Numbered from the stretch's first letter, positions 53,418 through 63,691 are shown. The stretch is DNA of 64,000 nt from Pantoea allii (GCF_002307475.1 NZ_NTMH01000019.1:22276-86275), one strand, 5' to 3'. Translations and numbers: made by a program. Notes: generated by a model from the letters alone, not told the origin.

Positions 53418-54789
53418 ATATCACGCGTGAAAACGGCTGTTGCCGCGCTTTTTGCCGTAAACAGGCATCGAAGCACATACAAATATTACGAATCAGTAAC
53501 CGTCCGATCCCCGTCACTCTCAGGCCGGTTGCGTCCTGCTCCACCAGCCCGTCAGCCACCAGCGGTTTTAACAGCGCCAGGTCTTGCGCAAAATACGTTT
53601 CAAAGTGAAGGTTCCACTGGGCTTCCACCGCGCTGAAATCGAGCGAGAAGTTGCAGATCAGCGCTTTGATCACATCACGACGTAAGCAGTCATCATCACG
53701 TAGCGTTAAACCCCGCCACAACCCATGACCCTGTTTTTCGACCTGGCTGTACCAGTCGTTAAGGCCTTTCTGGTTTTGTGCATAGCTGTCGCCAATCATG
53801 CTAATGGCAGATACGCCGAGACCCAGTAAGTCGCTGTCGCCCTGGGTGGTATAACCCTGAAAGTTACGGTGCAGTTTCCCCTCGCGCTGTGCCACTGCCA
53901 GCTCGTCCTGGGGTTTCGCAAAGTGATCCATGCCGATGAACTGGTAGCCATGCTGAGTCAGCGTTGCGATAGTTTGTTGCAGGATGTCCAGCTTCTGCTG
54001 TGGCGACGGCAGCTCATCGTCTTTAATTTTACGCTGTGCGGCGAACAGTGCGGGCAGATGGGCGTAATTGAAGACGCTGAGACGATCGGGATCGAGTGCG
54101 ATAACGCGCTGCAAGGTATAAGCAAAACTTTCGGGCGTTTGCAGCGGCAGCCCGTAAATCAGATCAATGCTGGTTGAACGAAATCCCTGCTCGCGTGCCC
54201 GCGCCATTAAGGCAAAAATAACCGCTTCATCCTGAACCCGATTAACCCGCTCCTGCACCGCTTTATTAAAATCCTGTACGCCCATGCTCAGGCGATTGAA
54301 ACCGCACGCACGCAGATGATCGATCACATCCAGTTCAATTTCACGCGGATCGACCTCAATCGACATCTCCGCGTCATCGACAAAGGTAAAGTGCTGTTTC
54401 AGCAGCGCCACCAGCCGGCTGATCTGCTGTTTATTGAGAAACGTGGGCGTCCCGCCGCCCCAGTGCAACTGGCTGACCTGACGACCACGAAACAGCGGTG
54501 CGCGAGCAACGATCTCCTGCTCAAGCGCATCCAGATAACGGTCGGCTTTGTGCAGTTGACGCGTGACAATCTTATTGCAGCCACAGAAATAGCACAGGCG
54601 ATGACAGAACGGGATGTGGATATACAGCGATAACGACCGTTGTGGATAGCGCTCGGTCGCACGTTTGAAGTCATCGGCGGTAAAGTTATCGCTGAACGCT
54701 AATGCGGTGGGATAAGACGTGTAGCGCGGCCCGGCATAGTTATACTTTTCAATTAACGCCGGGTCCCATTCAAGCTGCATTGCTGACAT
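53416..54789 (-). CDS. hemN: Oxygen-independent coproporphyrinogen III oxidase
   Basis: Radical-SAM enzyme of heme synthesis used without oxygen. The 457 residues match the E. coli length. HIPFCHRLCYFCGCNK supplies the C-x3-C-x2-C cluster ligands (near residues 62-69), HWGGGTPTFL is the SAM-binding glycine motif, and the C-terminal HemN domain ends RQKARQQPFSRVI. The start follows a GGAG that lies inside the last codons of a small upstream ORF. Confidence 0.97.
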   Translation of the reverse strand: MSAMQLEWDPALIEKYNYAGPRYTSYPTALAFSDNFTADDFKRATERYPQRSLSLYIHIPFCHRLCYFCGCNKIVTRQLHKADRYLDALEQEIVARAPLFRGRQVSQLHWGGGTPTFLNKQQISRLVALLKQHFTFVDDAEMSIEVDPREIELDVIDHLRACGFNRLSMGVQDFNKAVQERVNRVQDEAVIFALMARAREQGFRSTSIDLIYGLPLQTPESFAYTLQRVIALDPDRLSVFNYAHLPALFAAQRKIKDDELPSPQQKLDILQQTIATLTQHGYQFIGMDHFAKPQDELAVAQREGKLHRNFQGYTTQGDSDLLGLGVSAISMIGDSYAQNQKGLNDWYSQVEKQGHGLWRGLTLRDDDCLRRDVIKALICNFSLDFSAVEAQWNLHFETYFAQDLALLKPLVADGLVEQDATGLRVTGIGRLLIRNICMCFDACLRQKARQQPFSRVI

Positions 54790-54791
54790 GC

Positions 54792-54968
54792 TTACTCCTT
54801 CCGTTTACGTCGCCGTAGTAAAGGTCGCGATACAGAAGGAAAGAGAGGAGAGCGGGCGGAAACCCGACGTAAACGCTGCTTCAGACGCGACAGTCGTTGT
54901 AGTTTAAACATTAACCACAGCAGATAACATGTCATCAACAACCATAAAATTGATCCAGGCCAAAACAT
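54792..54968 (-). CDS. Putative 58-residue membrane protein upstream of hemN
   Basis: An ORF of 58 codons ending 2 bp before the hemN ATG. One strongly hydrophobic segment near the N-terminus (GSILWLLMTCYLLWLMF, about residues 5-21) is followed by a very basic tail rich in Arg and Lys. The hemN ribosome site GGAG falls in its final Lys-Glu codons, so translation of the two would be coupled. An AGG sits about ten bases ahead of its ATG. I recognise no named family. It fits the gap between yihI and hemN, which E. coli also has at about the same size. Confidence 0.5.
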   Translation of the reverse strand: MFWPGSILWLLMTCYLLWLMFKLQRLSRLKQRLRRVSARSPLFPSVSRPLLRRRKRKE

Positions 54969-55023
54969 TGTCGTTTACCTGTTAAGCGGGGCATGCGGAT
55001 TAACGCATGCCGATCAAAAATGC

Positions 55024-55545
55024 TTAATTACCTTTAAGCAGGCGGTACATATCTTCTTCCGCCTCCTTGTCCTCTTCTTCGTCCATCTCAATGCCAAGCT
55101 GTTCCATCAGTTCGTCAATGCGATCCAGGGTGACGTCGAGCCAGCCCTGATCATCAGATGACAGCGTCTCACCTTTTTCAAGACGATCCAGCAGCGCATC
55201 AAGGCGCTCACTGTTCTCCAGCTGCGCCAGCTCTTCTTCAGGCGTAAGCGCGGTTTTTTTCTCTGCGGCCGGTTTCGCCGCGACTTTTTTCACTTTCGCC
55301 GGTGTGGCGTTTTCGCCAGCAATCAATGCCACCGGCTTTTTGCTGCCAATGCGTGGATCTTTCGCGGCATCACTTTGCTTGCTGGTGTTGCTCTGAGTTT
55401 GCGGGTTAGCACGGCTGCCAGACGCATGACCGCGATGCTTTTTGTCGCGTTTACGATCGCGCGCTTCATGATTGATATCGTCACGCGATTTGCGTTTAGC
55501 TTTGGCGACAGGCTTACCTTTCGCAGCGCTTGCAGGTTGCTTCAT
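55024..55545 (-). CDS. yihI: Der GTPase-activating protein YihI
   Basis: A 173-residue, low-complexity, highly charged protein. The N-terminal half is basic and rich in Lys/Ala, including [21 protein letters not shown]. The C-terminal half holds the conserved [25 protein letters not shown] block and an acidic stretch before YRLLKGN. E. coli YihI stimulates the GTPase Der in 50S assembly. It lies between csrC and hemN, the E. coli order. Confidence 0.95.
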   Translation of the reverse strand: MKQPASAAKGKPVAKAKRKSRDDINHEARDRKRDKKHRGHASGSRANPQTQSNTSKQSDAAKDPRIGSKKPVALIAGENATPAKVKKVAAKPAAEKKTALTPEEELAQLENSERLDALLDRLEKGETLSSDDQGWLDVTLDRIDELMEQLGIEMDEEEDKEAEEDMYRLLKGN

Positions 55546-55612
55546 AATATTGGGTCCCGGTGTTTTTTATTCAGTATAGAATTGCGGCGAAATCTAGCAG
55601 AAACCAGACAAA

Positions 55613-55845
55613 GAAAAAAGGCGACAGCTCAAGCTGTCGCCTTATTTCATACCTTCGGCAGAAGGAATCATGTTTCAAATCCGTTTCGGCTCACAACATC
55701 CCGGTTAATCCTGCGCCTGCTCAACTCTTGAGCCTGTCCTTTTCCTTTTCCGGTCCGACATCCCTGACCATTTCCACTCCAGCCGCTCTTCGTCATCCCA
55801 ACGTTCCTGAGCGCATCATCCTGATGAGTGCGTCCTGCACTGCTG
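55613..55845 (-). ncRNA. csrC: CsrC regulatory RNA
   Basis: About 230 nt on the minus strand between engB and yihI, exactly where E. coli has csrC. It is crowded with GGA motifs typical of CsrA-titrating RNAs: CAGGACG, CAGGATG, CAGGAACG, GGGATG, CCGGAAAAGGAAAAGGACAGG in part, and CAGGATT. It ends in a strong terminator (GGCGACAGC-TTGA-GCTGTCGCC plus T's), the same stem as E. coli CsrC. The 5' end is estimated from a TACATT -10-like element at 55849-55854. Confidence 0.8.
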
Positions 55846-55873
55846 AATAATGTAGACCATCTGGTAAAACCCT

Positions 55874-55886
55874 CAAGTAACACTTG
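55874..55886. promoter_or_regulatory. Palindrome upstream of csrC
   Basis: CAAGTAACACTTG is a 13 bp palindrome (5 bp arms) about 35 bp upstream of the estimated csrC start. It could bind a regulator such as UvrY/GacA, but it does not match the full UvrY consensus. Confidence 0.35.
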
Positions 55887-56095
55887 CGGGGTATTTGAGC
55901 GTAAAACCTATACTTAAGTATAATGCCCTGAATTTTAATCATTTATTTTTTTAATTATTTAATTAAAAAGAGACATAACTGGCAAGATTTATGGCAAATG
56001 TCTCACAACCTTGCCTGACCAATGGTATTGAGCACTTTCACGCCATAACGCGTATAATCAGCGCCATTGCCCTAATGCGTTCCTGGAGTATTACC

Positions 56096-56731
56096 TTGTC
56101 TGAACTGAATTACCATGTCACCCGCTTCATTCTTAGTGCACCGGACATCCGCCATTTGCCTTCTGATACCGGCATCGAAGTGGCGTTTGCTGGCCGTTCA
56201 AACGCGGGTAAATCCAGCGCCTTAAATACGTTGACCAATCAAAAAGGCCTGGCGCGAACCAGTAAAACGCCCGGTCGTACGCAGTTGATTAACCTGTTTG
56301 AAGTCGCAGAAGGTAAACGCCTCGTCGACTTACCGGGTTATGGCTATGCCGAAGTGCCAGAAGAGATGAAACTTAAATGGCAGCGGGCGCTAGGTGAATA
56401 CCTGCAAAAACGGCAGGCGCTCAAAGGCCTGGTGATACTGATGGATATTCGCCATCCGCTTAAAGATCTGGATCAGCAAATGATTCAATGGGCGGTAGAG
56501 AGCGGCATCCCTGTTTTACTGCTGCTGACTAAAGCTGACAAGCTTGCTTCCGGCGCACGTAAAGCCCAGCTCAATGTGGTGAAAGAAGCCTCAATGGCGT
56601 TTATGGGTGATGTGCAGGTAGAGATTTTCTCATCGCTGAAAAAAATTGGCGTTGATAAAGTGCGTCAAAAGCTGGATAGCTGGTTTAGTGAGCTTGAGCC
56701 TGCTGTAGAAGATCAGGACACTGAGGCATAA
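56096..56731 (+). CDS. engB: Ribosome biogenesis GTPase EngB (YihA)
   Basis: Essential GTPase for 50S subunit maturation and linked to division. It has 211 residues. [16 protein letters not shown] is the P-loop (G1), TPGRTQ and [11 protein letters not shown] hold G2/G3, and LTKADKL is G4. It begins at TTG with TGGAG seven bases ahead; longer in-frame ATG starts upstream add unconserved sequence. Divergent from csrC and convergent with spf. Confidence 0.95.
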   Translation: MSELNYHVTRFILSAPDIRHLPSDTGIEVAFAGRSNAGKSSALNTLTNQKGLARTSKTPGRTQLINLFEVAEGKRLVDLPGYGYAEVPEEMKLKWQRALGEYLQKRQALKGLVILMDIRHPLKDLDQQMIQWAVESGIPVLLLLTKADKLASGARKAQLNVVKEASMAFMGDVQVEIFSSLKKIGVDKVRQKLDSWFSELEPAVEDQDTEA

Positions 56732-56767
56732 GCGAAGCGATGTGCTACGTATTTTTAGCGTTTTTCC

Positions 56768-56876
56768 AATAAAAAACGCCCCAGTCACAGAATGACTGGG
56801 GCGGCTAAATTCAGCCAAATCCGATTACGTGAAGTAAAAGGTCTGAAAGATAGAACATCTTACCTCTGTACCCTAC
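56768..56876 (-). ncRNA. spf: Spot 42 small RNA
   Basis: 109 nt, near-identical to E. coli Spot 42: it starts GTAGGGTACAGAGGTAAGAT, has the ACCTTTTACTTCACGTAATC unstructured region, and ends in the terminator CGCCCCAGTCA...TGACTGGGGCG followed by T's. It represses genes for secondary carbon sources with Hfq and is itself repressed by CRP-cAMP in E. coli. Located between polA and engB as expected. Confidence 0.96.
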
Positions 56877-57129
56877 GCCTCGAACTTTACCTGATTTTTT
56901 GTGAGCGACAAAGGATTTTTTGTTGCTCTCTTTCATTTTTAATCACTTTTTTTACCGCACTCGTCACAAAAACGAGAGTGGGATGTAGTTAAATTACAAA
57001 AAAAGTGCTTAGGCCATAATAAGTTACTGCACCGTTTTGCGGCTTCAGTGAGGGCCGACGCCCGTTCCCTGCCTGCCCCCGGGCCATCGCACGAGCGGTG
57101 GCGCGTTAACGCCACCTGTTATGGCCGTA
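56877..57129. promoter_or_regulatory. spf promoter region and polA 3' flank
   Basis: The AT-rich part just upstream of spf carries its promoter, including a TGTGA half-site (near 56900) that may belong to a CRP site. Nearer polA the sequence turns GC-rich and holds an inverted repeat, GGTGGCG-CGTTAA-CGCCACC, at 57099-57118 that may terminate polA transcription. Confidence 0.5.
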
Positions 57130-59916
57130 TCAGTGCGCTTGTTCCCAATTATCTCCGACACCGATTTCGACCAGTAAGGGCACATCTAACGCCATACTGC
57201 CTTCCATAAGCGTGCGAATCTGCTTGCTGGCCTCATCAACGGCATCGGCTTTAATTTCAAACACCAGTTCATCATGCACTTGCATGATCATCCTTACCGC
57301 ATCATCGTTCTGCTTCTGCAGCCAGCTATCAACCGCAATCATGGCGCGTTTGATGATATCTGCAGCCGTCCCCTGCATCGGCGCATTAATCGCCGCACGT
57401 TCAGCCGCCTTACGACGAATGGCATTACTGGACTTGATGTCAGGCAACCACAGACGACGTCCATCCAGCGTTTCAACATAACCGTTACTGGCCGCGAGCT
57501 GGCGCGTGTTTTCCATATAACGCAGCACGCCGGGATAGCGTTCAAAGTACAAATCCATATACTTTTTCGCTTCGCCTGCGCCAATGTTTAGCTGGCGAGA
57601 TAACCCAAATGCACTCATGCCATAGATGAGACCAAAGTTGATGGCCTTGGCACTACGGCGTTGTTCGCCCGTAACCTTACTGAGCGGCACGCCAAAGACT
57701 TCTGAGGCGGTGGCGCGGTGGATATCCTCACCCTGAGAAAAAGCATCCAGCAGGCCTTTATCCTGCGACAGGTGCGCCATGATGCGCAGTTCAATCTGCG
57801 AATAGTCCGCCGCGACAATGCGGTTGCCCTTGTCTGCGATGAAGGCCTGACGGATGCGGCGTCCTTCATCGTTGCGCACCGGGATGTTTTGCAGATTAGG
57901 ATCGGTTGAAGAAAGGCGTCCGGTTGCCGTCACCGCCTGATGATAAGACGTGTGCACGCGCCCGCTAACGGGATTTATCATCAGCGGCAGCTTGTCGGTG
58001 TAAGTTGACTTCAGTTTCGAGAGTCCACGGTGCTCCAGAATCACCTTCGGCAGGGGATAGTCCAGAGCCAGCTCTGCCAACACTTCTTCACTGGTAGAGG
58101 GCGCGCCACCCGGTGTTTTTTTCGTGGGCTTAATTCCCTGCTTTTCAAACAGAATGACCTGCAGCTGTTTCGTCGAAGAAAGATTGAAGGGCTCACCCGC
58201 CAGCTCATGTGCTTTAAGCTCAAGCTCAGCCAGACGCGATGTCAGCTCTTTCGAGTGCTGCGCCAGGATAGCCTGATCGATCAACACGCCATTACGTTCT
58301 ATACGTGAAATCACTTTAAGCAGCGGCATTTCAATCTGTTCAAAAACCTTTTTAGGTCCGGCTTCTTTTTCAAGCTCTGGCCACATCTTCAGATGCAGCT
58401 GTAAGGTCACATCGGCGTCTTCTGCTGCGTAGTGCGCGGCCTGCTCAAGGGCTATCTGATTAAAGGTAAGCTGATTTTTACCTTTACCGGCGATCTCTTG
58501 AAAGGTGACGGTTTTATGATTCAGCCAGCGCGCAGAGAGGCTGTCCATATCATGCTTGCCTACCACGCTATTCAGGATGTAGGACTCCAGCATGGTGTCG
58601 TATTTGATACCGGCAAGTTCTATATCGTAGTTTTTCAGGACGCCACGATCGTATTTGAGATTTTGGCCGACTTTGCTGGCGTTAGGATCTTCCAGCAGCG
58701 GCTTGAGTTGCGCCAGTACGGCATCGCGGTCGAGCTGCTCCGGCGCATCCAGGTAATCATGTGCCACAGGCAGATATGCCGCATCACCCGGCGCTACCGC
58801 AAAGCTGAGGCCGATAATGTTGGCCGTTAACGTGTCCAGGCCATCGGTTTCCAGATCAAACGCAAAAACCTCGCTGTTTTTCAGCTTTTCAACCCAAGTG
58901 TCTAAGGTTTGCTGATCCAGAATGGTGACATAGCCGTCAGTTGATAACAGGCTGGTCGCCTCAACGCTCGCCGCCGGCTCATCAGCAAGGGCCTGCTGGG
59001 ATTGTCGGTTGCTCTTATTACCCTGCAACCATTTTCCCTCTTGCAGGTCAGTCAACCAGCGCTTGAATTCGAAACGGCTAAACAGCGCCTGCAGTGCTTT
59101 GACATCAGGTTCACTGACCGTGAGCGCTTCGCACGGCTGCTCAAGCTCAACGTCAGTTTTGATGGTGGCAAGCTGATACGAGAGAAAAGCAACATCGCGA
59201 TTCTGTTCCAGCTTAGCGGCCATGGTTTTTGCACCACGGAATGAGAGATCGGCGACTTTATCGAGATTATCGTAAATCGACTGCATCCCACCTAACCCCT
59301 GCAGCAGCGCCTGGGCCGTTTTTTCACCCACGCCCGGCACGCCAGGAATGTTATCTGAGCTGTCCCCCATCATCGCCAGAAAATCGATGATTAAAGCGGG
59401 CGGCACACCATACTTTTGTTCCACTTCTTCCGGCCCGAGAATGGTGTTGGTCATCGTATTAATCAGGGTAATCGCCGGCGTGACCAGTTGCGCCATATCC
59501 TTATCGCCTGTACTGATCAGGACAGAATAGCCTTTTTTCTCCGCCTCTAACGCCAGCGTGCCAATCACATCATCCGCTTCGACACCGCTTACGGCTAACA
59601 ACGGCAATCCCATCGCGCGCACCATTTCATGCAGCGGTTCTATTTGTGACCGCAAATCATCGGGCATCGGTGGGCGGTGGGATTTGTAATGTTCAAACAG
59701 CTCATCCCTGAAAGTTTTGCCTTTAGCGTCAAAGACCACAGCAACATGTGTAGGGCTGTATTGTGCCAACAGGCTTTTCAGCATGTTCAGCACACCATAC
59801 ATAGCACCAGTAGGCTCACCTGCAGTGTTGGTTAGCGGCGGGAAAGCGTGGTACGCGCGATAAAGATAGGATGAGCCATCAACCAAAATCAGGGGGTTTT
59901 CTGCTATTTGCGCCAT
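57130..59916 (-). CDS. polA: DNA polymerase I
   Basis: A 928-residue polymerase with all three domains. The 5' nuclease (residues 1 to about 290) includes [13 protein letters not shown] and GVEADDVIG. The 3'-5' exonuclease (about 325-520) has [10 protein letters not shown] with the catalytic Asp and Glu. The polymerase domain has motif [12 protein letters not shown], the motif B helix [14 protein letters not shown], and motif [10 protein letters not shown]. Used in Okazaki fragment maturation and repair. Confidence 0.98.
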   Translation of the reverse strand: MAQIAENPLILVDGSSYLYRAYHAFPPLTNTAGEPTGAMYGVLNMLKSLLAQYSPTHVAVVFDAKGKTFRDELFEHYKSHRPPMPDDLRSQIEPLHEMVRAMGLPLLAVSGVEADDVIGTLALEAEKKGYSVLISTGDKDMAQLVTPAITLINTMTNTILGPEEVEQKYGVPPALIIDFLAMMGDSSDNIPGVPGVGEKTAQALLQGLGGMQSIYDNLDKVADLSFRGAKTMAAKLEQNRDVAFLSYQLATIKTDVELEQPCEALTVSEPDVKALQALFSRFEFKRWLTDLQEGKWLQGNKSNRQSQQALADEPAASVEATSLLSTDGYVTILDQQTLDTWVEKLKNSEVFAFDLETDGLDTLTANIIGLSFAVAPGDAAYLPVAHDYLDAPEQLDRDAVLAQLKPLLEDPNASKVGQNLKYDRGVLKNYDIELAGIKYDTMLESYILNSVVGKHDMDSLSARWLNHKTVTFQEIAGKGKNQLTFNQIALEQAAHYAAEDADVTLQLHLKMWPELEKEAGPKKVFEQIEMPLLKVISRIERNGVLIDQAILAQHSKELTSRLAELELKAHELAGEPFNLSSTKQLQVILFEKQGIKPTKKTPGGAPSTSEEVLAELALDYPLPKVILEHRGLSKLKSTYTDKLPLMINPVSGRVHTSYHQAVTATGRLSSTDPNLQNIPVRNDEGRRIRQAFIADKGNRIVAADYSQIELRIMAHLSQDKGLLDAFSQGEDIHRATASEVFGVPLSKVTGEQRRSAKAINFGLIYGMSAFGLSRQLNIGAGEAKKYMDLYFERYPGVLRYMENTRQLAASNGYVETLDGRRLWLPDIKSSNAIRRKAAERAAINAPMQGTAADIIKRAMIAVDSWLQKQNDDAVRMIMQVHDELVFEIKADAVDEASKQIRTLMEGSMALDVPLLVEIGVGDNWEQAH

Positions 59917-60045
59917 ATGTCTGTGTATTCTTCATTGCCATGGATTGGTCTATAAGGATGCCACACCTTGGCGAAAAGGGTTAATCAAGACAAACCGAGA
60001 TCGGCGTTTTTCGTGCTTCTGTAATCGGGATCGCAACGATCTTTC

Positions 60046-60054
60046 TGTGGATAA
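60046..60054 (-). promoter_or_regulatory. DnaA box
   Basis: TTATCCACA on the minus strand is the strict consensus DnaA box, about 130 bp upstream of the polA start. Confidence 0.7.
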
Positions 60055-60246
60055 CTTTGTGCGTAAAAATTATATCAATAGTTTATTTATAGTATAAAAA
60101 AGATTTAGGCTAGATTTAATCATATAAAAACAATGAGTTAATTTAAATCCGTGATGCGATCGTGATTTTTAATGGCATGTTTGCTTGTGTGGATAGAAAA
60201 ACTGTGCTTCCTCAACCTGCCAGCGATGTGCGTAGTGATTACAAAT

Positions 60247-60271
60247 GAAAACGCCAGCGTATGCTGGCGTT
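60247..60271 (-). terminator. dsbA terminator
   Basis: On the minus strand AACGCCAGC-ATAC-GCTGGCGTT with TTTC after it, 25-50 bp beyond the dsbA stop. Confidence 0.85.
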
Positions 60272-60296
60272 ATGCAGGGTATTCAGCGTAAAACGC

Positions 60297-60926
60297 TTAT
60301 TTTTTCTCAACCAGGAACTTAACCACGTTGGCATAATCCGCCACAAAGTTCGCCATCGAGCTGGTATCCAGACCACCGTTATTAACCATGTATTTACCGT
60401 TAATAAAGATCGCTGGCACACCGCGCAGATCAACATCAGAGGCCGCTTTTTGCTGCTGGGCCACCAACGCTTTTACCGCAAAGCTGTTCCAGGCCGCATC
60501 GTATTGCTCAGAGGAAATGCCCGCTGCTTTGATGAATACCTCTTTCAGGCTGGCGGCGTCAGTAATCGTCTGGGTTTTCTGGATGCCATCAAAAATAGGT
60601 GACGTGACTTTATCTTCTACGCCCAGCGCCATAGCCACTGCCCACGCATGGGTAACAACCGGACCTAAGTCGCCACCAAGGAAATCGACATGGTATTTAA
60701 CCATCTTGGTATCAGCTGGCAGATTTTTTTTCACTGCATCACTGACATGGTAGATTTGCTCGAACTGGTAGCAGTGCGGACAGAAAAAAGAGAAAAACTC
60801 CATGACCTGCGGCTCACCTGCTATAGGCTTAGGCAGGCTAACGTACTGTTTACCTTCAGAAAACTGTGCAGCAGATGCGCTAAACGCCAGCACCAAACCA
60901 ATCAGTGCAAAAAATATTTTCTTCAT
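60297..60926 (-). CDS. dsbA: Thiol:disulfide interchange protein DsbA
   Basis: Periplasmic oxidase that introduces disulfides into exported proteins. The precursor has 209 residues with a signal peptide [19 protein letters not shown] cleaved before AQ. The thioredoxin-fold active site is CPHC at residues 49-52, and the cis-Pro loop is GVPAIFING. The start at 60926 is set by the signal peptide; upstream in-frame codons run into srkA. Lies 25 bp after srkA and is probably co-transcribed with it. Confidence 0.97.
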   Translation of the reverse strand: MKKIFFALIGLVLAFSASAAQFSEGKQYVSLPKPIAGEPQVMEFFSFFCPHCYQFEQIYHVSDAVKKNLPADTKMVKYHVDFLGGDLGPVVTHAWAVAMALGVEDKVTSPIFDGIQKTQTITDAASLKEVFIKAAGISSEQYDAAWNSFAVKALVAQQQKAASDVDLRGVPAIFINGKYMVNNGGLDTSSMANFVADYANVVKFLVEKK

Positions 60927-60951
60927 TGGGGAAAACTCTCCTGACTTTTCA

Positions 60952-61938
60952 TTAAAATTGCGGGGCCAGCTGCAACGGCGGTTCCCGTAACACCTTTTCC
61001 TGCTCGATAAACTGCAAAATTTGCCTGCGCCAGAAATCCTCATCCGTCATCCAGGGGAAGGCGCGCGGAAAAGCAGGATCCTGCCAACGGCGAACCACCC
61101 AGGCCAGATAATAAATCATGCGCATGGCACGTAAAGGCTCAATCAGTGACAATTCATTAATATCGAAGTCGCTGAATTCACTGTAGGCGTCCAGTAAAAT
61201 ATCCCACTGAATACGCTGTTCCTGTCTGTCACCACTGATTAACATCCACAAATCCTGAATGGCCGGACCATTGCGGGCATCATCAAGATCGACAAACAGC
61301 GGACCATCACGCCACAGAATATTACCCGGATGGCAATCACCATGTAATCGTAGCGGCTGCCAGTCACTGTGCCAGCTTTTGCGCAACGTCACGCCGAGTT
61401 TATCGACGGCTTCGAGCAGTGCATTGCGAAGTGAGGCTGGCACGAGCCTGGTTTTTGCCAGTTCGTCCCGCGGCTGATCCAGATATTCTTCAAGTCCTAT
61501 CGATGGACGTTGCTGAAACAGGCTTTTGCGGCCAGTTTGATGAATACGTCCCAGGAAACGGCCTACCCATTCCATCTGATCTTCGTTGTCGGTTTCATAC
61601 TGCCGTCCACCCAGGCTGGGAAAGACCGCATAGTAAAAGCCAGCATGACGTTGCAGCGTATCGCCCTGCAAAACTAACGGCGCGGCAATCGGCACCTCAT
61701 CGTCCAGCAAATCCTGGGAAAACCGATGCTCTTCGGTGATCTGTTCTGCACTCCAGCGCTGAGGGCGATAAAACTTGGCAACGTAGCGGCGTTTTTCATC
61801 GTCGCTAAACTGATAAACACGATTTTCATAGCTGTTCAGGGCGGTTAAACCAGAATCCACCCGAATACCCGTTTCCCAAAGCGCATCCAACAGGACATCA
61901 GGATTGAGCGTCTGGAAGTTAAAGGCGGCATCACTCAT
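60952..61938 (-). CDS. srkA: Stress response kinase A
   Basis: A 328-residue aminoglycoside-phosphotransferase-fold Ser/Thr kinase (YihE/RdoA). [15 protein letters not shown] has the catalytic loop Asp and Asn (near residue 200) and [11 protein letters not shown] the metal-binding Asp. In E. coli it is in the Cpx regulon and counters stress-induced death signalling through MazEF. It precedes dsbA in a likely operon, the same as in E. coli. Confidence 0.95.
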   Translation of the reverse strand: MSDAAFNFQTLNPDVLLDALWETGIRVDSGLTALNSYENRVYQFSDDEKRRYVAKFYRPQRWSAEQITEEHRFSQDLLDDEVPIAAPLVLQGDTLQRHAGFYYAVFPSLGGRQYETDNEDQMEWVGRFLGRIHQTGRKSLFQQRPSIGLEEYLDQPRDELAKTRLVPASLRNALLEAVDKLGVTLRKSWHSDWQPLRLHGDCHPGNILWRDGPLFVDLDDARNGPAIQDLWMLISGDRQEQRIQWDILLDAYSEFSDFDINELSLIEPLRAMRMIYYLAWVVRRWQDPAFPRAFPWMTDEDFWRRQILQFIEQEKVLREPPLQLAPQF

Positions 61939-61983
61939 GGTTATCCCTGTGCTTATCTTTACGGTTAATCGCCAAGGATAACA

Positions 61984-62259
61984 CTACTCGTCATTTTTGA
62001 TGACACCACGTGCTCGTAGCAGGGCTGTTTTAAAATCAACTTCATAATCTTTTTTCAGGCCTGGAATCTGATCGTCGCTGGCTGAATCACGCATTTTTAG
62101 ATGATAAATCAATACGTCATCGCTTAATTCACTTAATGGGCCAATGAAACCGGACTCTTGTGCCAGTTTTTGTAAAAATGCCAACAGGTTAAGATCGGGT
62201 TCTTTTTCCCACGCCGGTAGCAGGAGTTCAAGCAATTCAGTCAGCCGATGCGTTTTCAT
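61984..62259 (-). CDS. yihD: YihD family protein
   Basis: A 91-residue DUF1040 protein matching E. coli YihD (89). Conserved blocks include [26 protein letters not shown] and the C-terminal [13 protein letters not shown]. Small, cytosolic and acidic; function unknown. Divergent from mobA, with the start codons 54 bp apart. Confidence 0.94.
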   Translation of the reverse strand: MKTHRLTELLELLLPAWEKEPDLNLLAFLQKLAQESGFIGPLSELSDDVLIYHLKMRDSASDDQIPGLKKDYEVDFKTALLRARGVIKNDE

Positions 62260-62313
62260 GACGATTCCTTAATGCAGGGTGCGTTATATCCAGAATGAAG
62301 CAAGGAGACAAAA

Positions 62314-62886
62314 ATGACAGCATTCACCGGTGTAATCCTTGCTGGCGGACAAGGTAGCCGTATGGGTGGGCAGGATAAAGGGTTACTCATCATGCGAGGT
62401 GAACCACTTTATCAGCACGTTTTGCAGCGGTTGAGGCCACAGGTAGACATTGTGTTAATAAGTGCTAACCGTAACATTGATCATTATCAGCTAAGTGGTT
62501 GTCAGGTCGTAACAGATTCGATTAAAGACTATCCTGGACCGCTGGCAGGTATGCTGAGTGGTTTGCGGAACAGTCCCACAGAGTGGGTGGTATTTTGTGC
62601 CTGTGATACACCCAATATCCCTGGCGATCTTGTCGCACGTTTATGGCAGCAGCGTAACAACGCTCTTGTCGTGTGGGTCAAATCGTCACAGCGAGATCAT
62701 CCCACCCTGGCGTTAATGAATAAGGCGCTCGCCGACGATCTTGAAGCCTGGTTGATGCGCGGTGAGCGTCGACTGATGCAATTTATGCGTGAGCATGGTG
62801 GGCATTCGGTGTCGTTTAGCGACCCGGAGTCGGCTTTTAGCAACATCAATACGCCTGACGACCTTGTTGAGCAGGAGAAATCATAA
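62314..62886 (+). CDS. mobA: Molybdenum cofactor guanylyltransferase
   Basis: Adds GMP to molybdopterin to make the MGD form of the cofactor. The 190 residues open with LAGGQGSRMGGQDKGL, the nucleotidyltransferase signature with the GTP-binding Lys. The later VFCACDTPNIP segment has the metal-binding Asp near residue 97-101. Its stop overlaps the mobB start by one base, so the two are coupled. Confidence 0.96.
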   Translation: MTAFTGVILAGGQGSRMGGQDKGLLIMRGEPLYQHVLQRLRPQVDIVLISANRNIDHYQLSGCQVVTDSIKDYPGPLAGMLSGLRNSPTEWVVFCACDTPNIPGDLVARLWQQRNNALVVWVKSSQRDHPTLALMNKALADDLEAWLMRGERRLMQFMREHGGHSVSFSDPESAFSNINTPDDLVEQEKS

Positions 62887-63398
62887 TGTGTGTTCCGTTG
62901 TTGGCCATTGTCGCCTGGAGTGGGACCGGTAAAACCACACTTCTTGAGCAGGTTATACCCTTGTTAAGGGCGCAGGAGATACGTGCAGGATTGATTAAGC
63001 ATACCCATCATGACATGGACGTAGATACGCCAGGCAAGGACAGTTATCGACTGCGCAAGGCCGGAGCCGATCAGGTTATTGTCGCCAGCGACCGTCGTTG
63101 GGCGCTGATGTGTGAAACGCCTGAGCAGCCTGTGAGTTTAATGGCGTTAGCACGGCAAATGGATAGCAGACAACTGGATGTGGTGTTGGTAGAAGGATTT
63201 AAAGGTGAACCAATACCAAAGATTGTGCTTTGGCGATCGGGCGTGAAAGGTGAGCTTGCAGCACTACTGGATGAGAACGTCGTGGCTGTCGCCACTGACG
63301 ACATGACACTAAAGCTGGACGTGCCCGCCATGAATATCAACCAGCCAGAAGCAGTGGCCGCGTTTATCATGACATGGCTGGGTAAAAAGAAGCATTAA
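62886..63398 (+). CDS. mobB: Molybdopterin-guanine dinucleotide adapter protein MobB
   Basis: A 170-residue GTP-binding P-loop protein that aids MobA. AWSGTGKTTLLEQVIPLL carries the Walker A motif (near residues 11-18), followed by the GLIKHTHHDMDVDTPGKDSYRLRKAGA stretch typical of MobB. VVLVEGFKGEPIPKIVLWR is a conserved C-terminal block. Start and stop of mobA-mobB share bases (TAATG). Confidence 0.95.
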   Translation: MCVPLLAIVAWSGTGKTTLLEQVIPLLRAQEIRAGLIKHTHHDMDVDTPGKDSYRLRKAGADQVIVASDRRWALMCETPEQPVSLMALARQMDSRQLDVVLVEGFKGEPIPKIVLWRSGVKGELAALLDENVVAVATDDMTLKLDVPAMNINQPEAVAAFIMTWLGKKKH

Positions 63399-63648
63399 GG
63401 GCAGAGAGGTAGGGAGTGAGAGCGTCTGTGAGCAAGTTTTACCCAGATCAGCGGCGTTCTCTGCAGGGCTTTTTCATCTTCGGACGGAGAAAGTGACGTA
63501 AATTCCGTTATGACGGACACGCCATCCGGCTTTCTCACTCGCCGTTTCATCCCGGCCCGGCGGTTTTAATGACGCGGACGGCGCTCGCGCGGTCCCGGCC
63601 GCGCAGCATAACCGTCCTGACGCCCCGCTTTCCGCAGGTTACGGACGT
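63399..63648. other. Non-coding GC-rich region between mobB and rrf
   Basis: About 250 bp with no supportable gene. The part near 63555-63625 is very GC-rich and partly self-complementary. It separates convergent transcription from mobAB and the rrn operon. Confidence 0.5.
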
Positions 63649-63680
63649 AAAAAAGCCCTGAACTTTCGTTCAGGGCTTCT
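63649..63680 (-). terminator. rrn operon terminator
   Basis: On the minus strand AAGCCCTGAACGAAAGTTCAGGGCTT followed by TTTTT, 12 bp beyond the 5S rRNA 3' end. Confidence 0.93.
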
Positions 63681-63691
63681 TCACTTGTTTG

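Larger units (their letters stand above)
59917..60296. promoter_or_regulatory. polA upstream region with DnaA-box-like sites
   Basis: 380 bp between polA and dsbA, where E. coli has further genes. It holds a perfect DnaA-box sequence TGTGGATAA at 60046-60054, a near-match TGTGGATAG at 60188-60196, GATC sites between and around them, and a very AT-rich centre (60066-60150). The polA promoter must be here. The dsbA terminator is at the right end. Confidence 0.65.

Noticed and set aside
55668..55883. 71-codon minus-strand frame
   Set aside because: It coincides with the CsrC RNA; the many GGA motifs and terminator explain the region better than a protein.
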